A stretch of 6,217 nucleotides of DNA from an uncultured Clostridia bacterium. GTDB lineage: Bacteria; Bacillota; Clostridia; Christensenellales; UBA3700. Shown here piece by piece: positions 6,092 through 6,217 of this stretch (its first letter is position 1; every line of letters begins with the position of its first letter). The position numbers and the translations under genes were made by a program. The stretch lies in contig CAMOQV010000072.1 in assembly GCA_946623205.1 (NCBI GenBank), positions 1-6,217 of the forward strand. The letters run 5' to 3'. The notes under the pieces are model-generated. The model was given only the letters and a program-made list of their open reading frames with translations. It had not been told where the DNA came from and did not search any database.

Positions 6092-6120
6092 ATTATATGT
6101 GCGCACACATAAAAAGTCAA
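6092..6120 (-). promoter_or_regulatory. Near-consensus promoter of glyQS with a palindrome in the spacer
   Basis: On the minus strand, TTGACT (6120-6115) and a perfect TATAAT (6097-6092) have a 17-bp spacer. Transcription should start near 6085. The spacer contains the perfect palindrome TGTGCGCACA (6107-6098), which extends with one mismatch to 18 bp (6111-6094) and so reaches into the -10 box. This is a possible repressor site. Confidence 0.85.
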
Positions 6121-6149
6121 AGAAACTTTAGATGTGAAGCAAAAAAGTG

Positions 6150-6155
6150 TATAAT
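6150..6155 (+). promoter_or_regulatory. -10 box of a possible divergent promoter
   Basis: A perfect TATAAT lies on the plus strand, with only a weak -35 candidate (TTTAGA, 6127-6132) 17 bp upstream. The predicted start of transcription, near 6162, is about 2 nt before the ATG at 6164. Confidence 0.45.
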
Positions 6156-6163
6156 ACCTATAT

Positions 6164-6217
6164 ATGATAGATTTTTTTAAATATTGGTTACAAACAAAGA
6201 TAAAACCTATTTGGTAT
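6164..6217 (+). CDS. 5' end of a possible divergent gene, cut by the window edge
   Basis: From the ATG at 6164 the frame is open for 18 codons to the window edge and reads MIDFFKYWLQTKIKPIWY. The nearest in-frame stop upstream is TAA at 6152-6154, so this ATG is the first possible one. No Shine-Dalgarno sequence precedes it, but a TATAAT box 8 nt upstream of the ATG would yield a leaderless mRNA. The peptide is amphipathic and aromatic, as at the start of some membrane proteins, but it is too short to assign. It could also be a chance opening. It lies back to back with glyQS, with 103 bp between the two starts. Confidence 0.45.
   Translation, partial: MIDFFKYWLQTKIKPIWY

Noticed and set aside
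6061..6120. N-terminal extension of glyQS to the TTG at 6120.
   Set aside because: That TTG is the first part of the -35 box TTGACT. The ATG at 6060 has a good ribosome binding site and matches the usual family N-terminus.

Overview
The window is AT-rich throughout, with short intergenic gaps, good sigma-A-type promoters, strong AGGAGG-like ribosome binding sites and U-tailed hairpin terminators. TGG encodes tryptophan, and TGA appears as a stop at the end of the antitoxin gene, so the standard bacterial code applies. Together with a single-chain (alpha2-type) glycyl-tRNA synthetase, this points to a low-GC Bacillota, possibly an uncultured gut lineage near the Erysipelotrichia or other Mollicutes-related Bacilli. 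The lineage is an inference from general style, not from a search.

Layout, left to right. (1) Positions 3-1937, plus strand: the 3' part of a large protein of unknown function, open to the left edge. It is beta-rich in appearance and carries a tyrosine-rich stretch of repeated F/W-D-x-x-K-x-Y-Y motifs. It ends at a clear terminator (1959-1992). (2) Positions 1993-2503: a gap with no intact gene. It holds a weak candidate promoter, a decayed small membrane-protein remnant (about 2020-2250), a second hairpin terminator (2270-2318), 2.5 copies of a 32-bp tandem repeat (2373-2453), and a strong promoter directly after the repeats. (3) Positions 2504-3913, plus strand: an AAA ATPase of the AAA_14/DUF4143 family with a C-terminal PD-(D/E)XK-like region. 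It ends at a bidirectional hairpin shared with the next operon, which converges on it. (4) Positions 3983-4527, minus strand: a DinJ/RelB-YafQ type II toxin-antitoxin operon with a 4-nt ATGA overlap, its own promoter, and a cluster of ATTTGCA-like operator candidates. (5) Positions 4675-6060, minus strand: glycyl-tRNA synthetase, with its own terminator and a near-consensus promoter that has a palindrome in its spacer. (6) Positions 6164-6217, plus strand: the first 18 codons of a possible divergent gene that appears to be leaderless.

The genes do not form one pathway. A housekeeping gene (glyQS) and a surface-type gene flank an accessory segment made of an orphan ATPase and a toxin-antitoxin pair, each with its own regulation. 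The most unusual element is the phased 32-bp repeat array abutting the -35 box of the ATPase gene. It may be a binding site for a dedicated regulator or for the ATPase itself. No complete new multi-gene system is evident.
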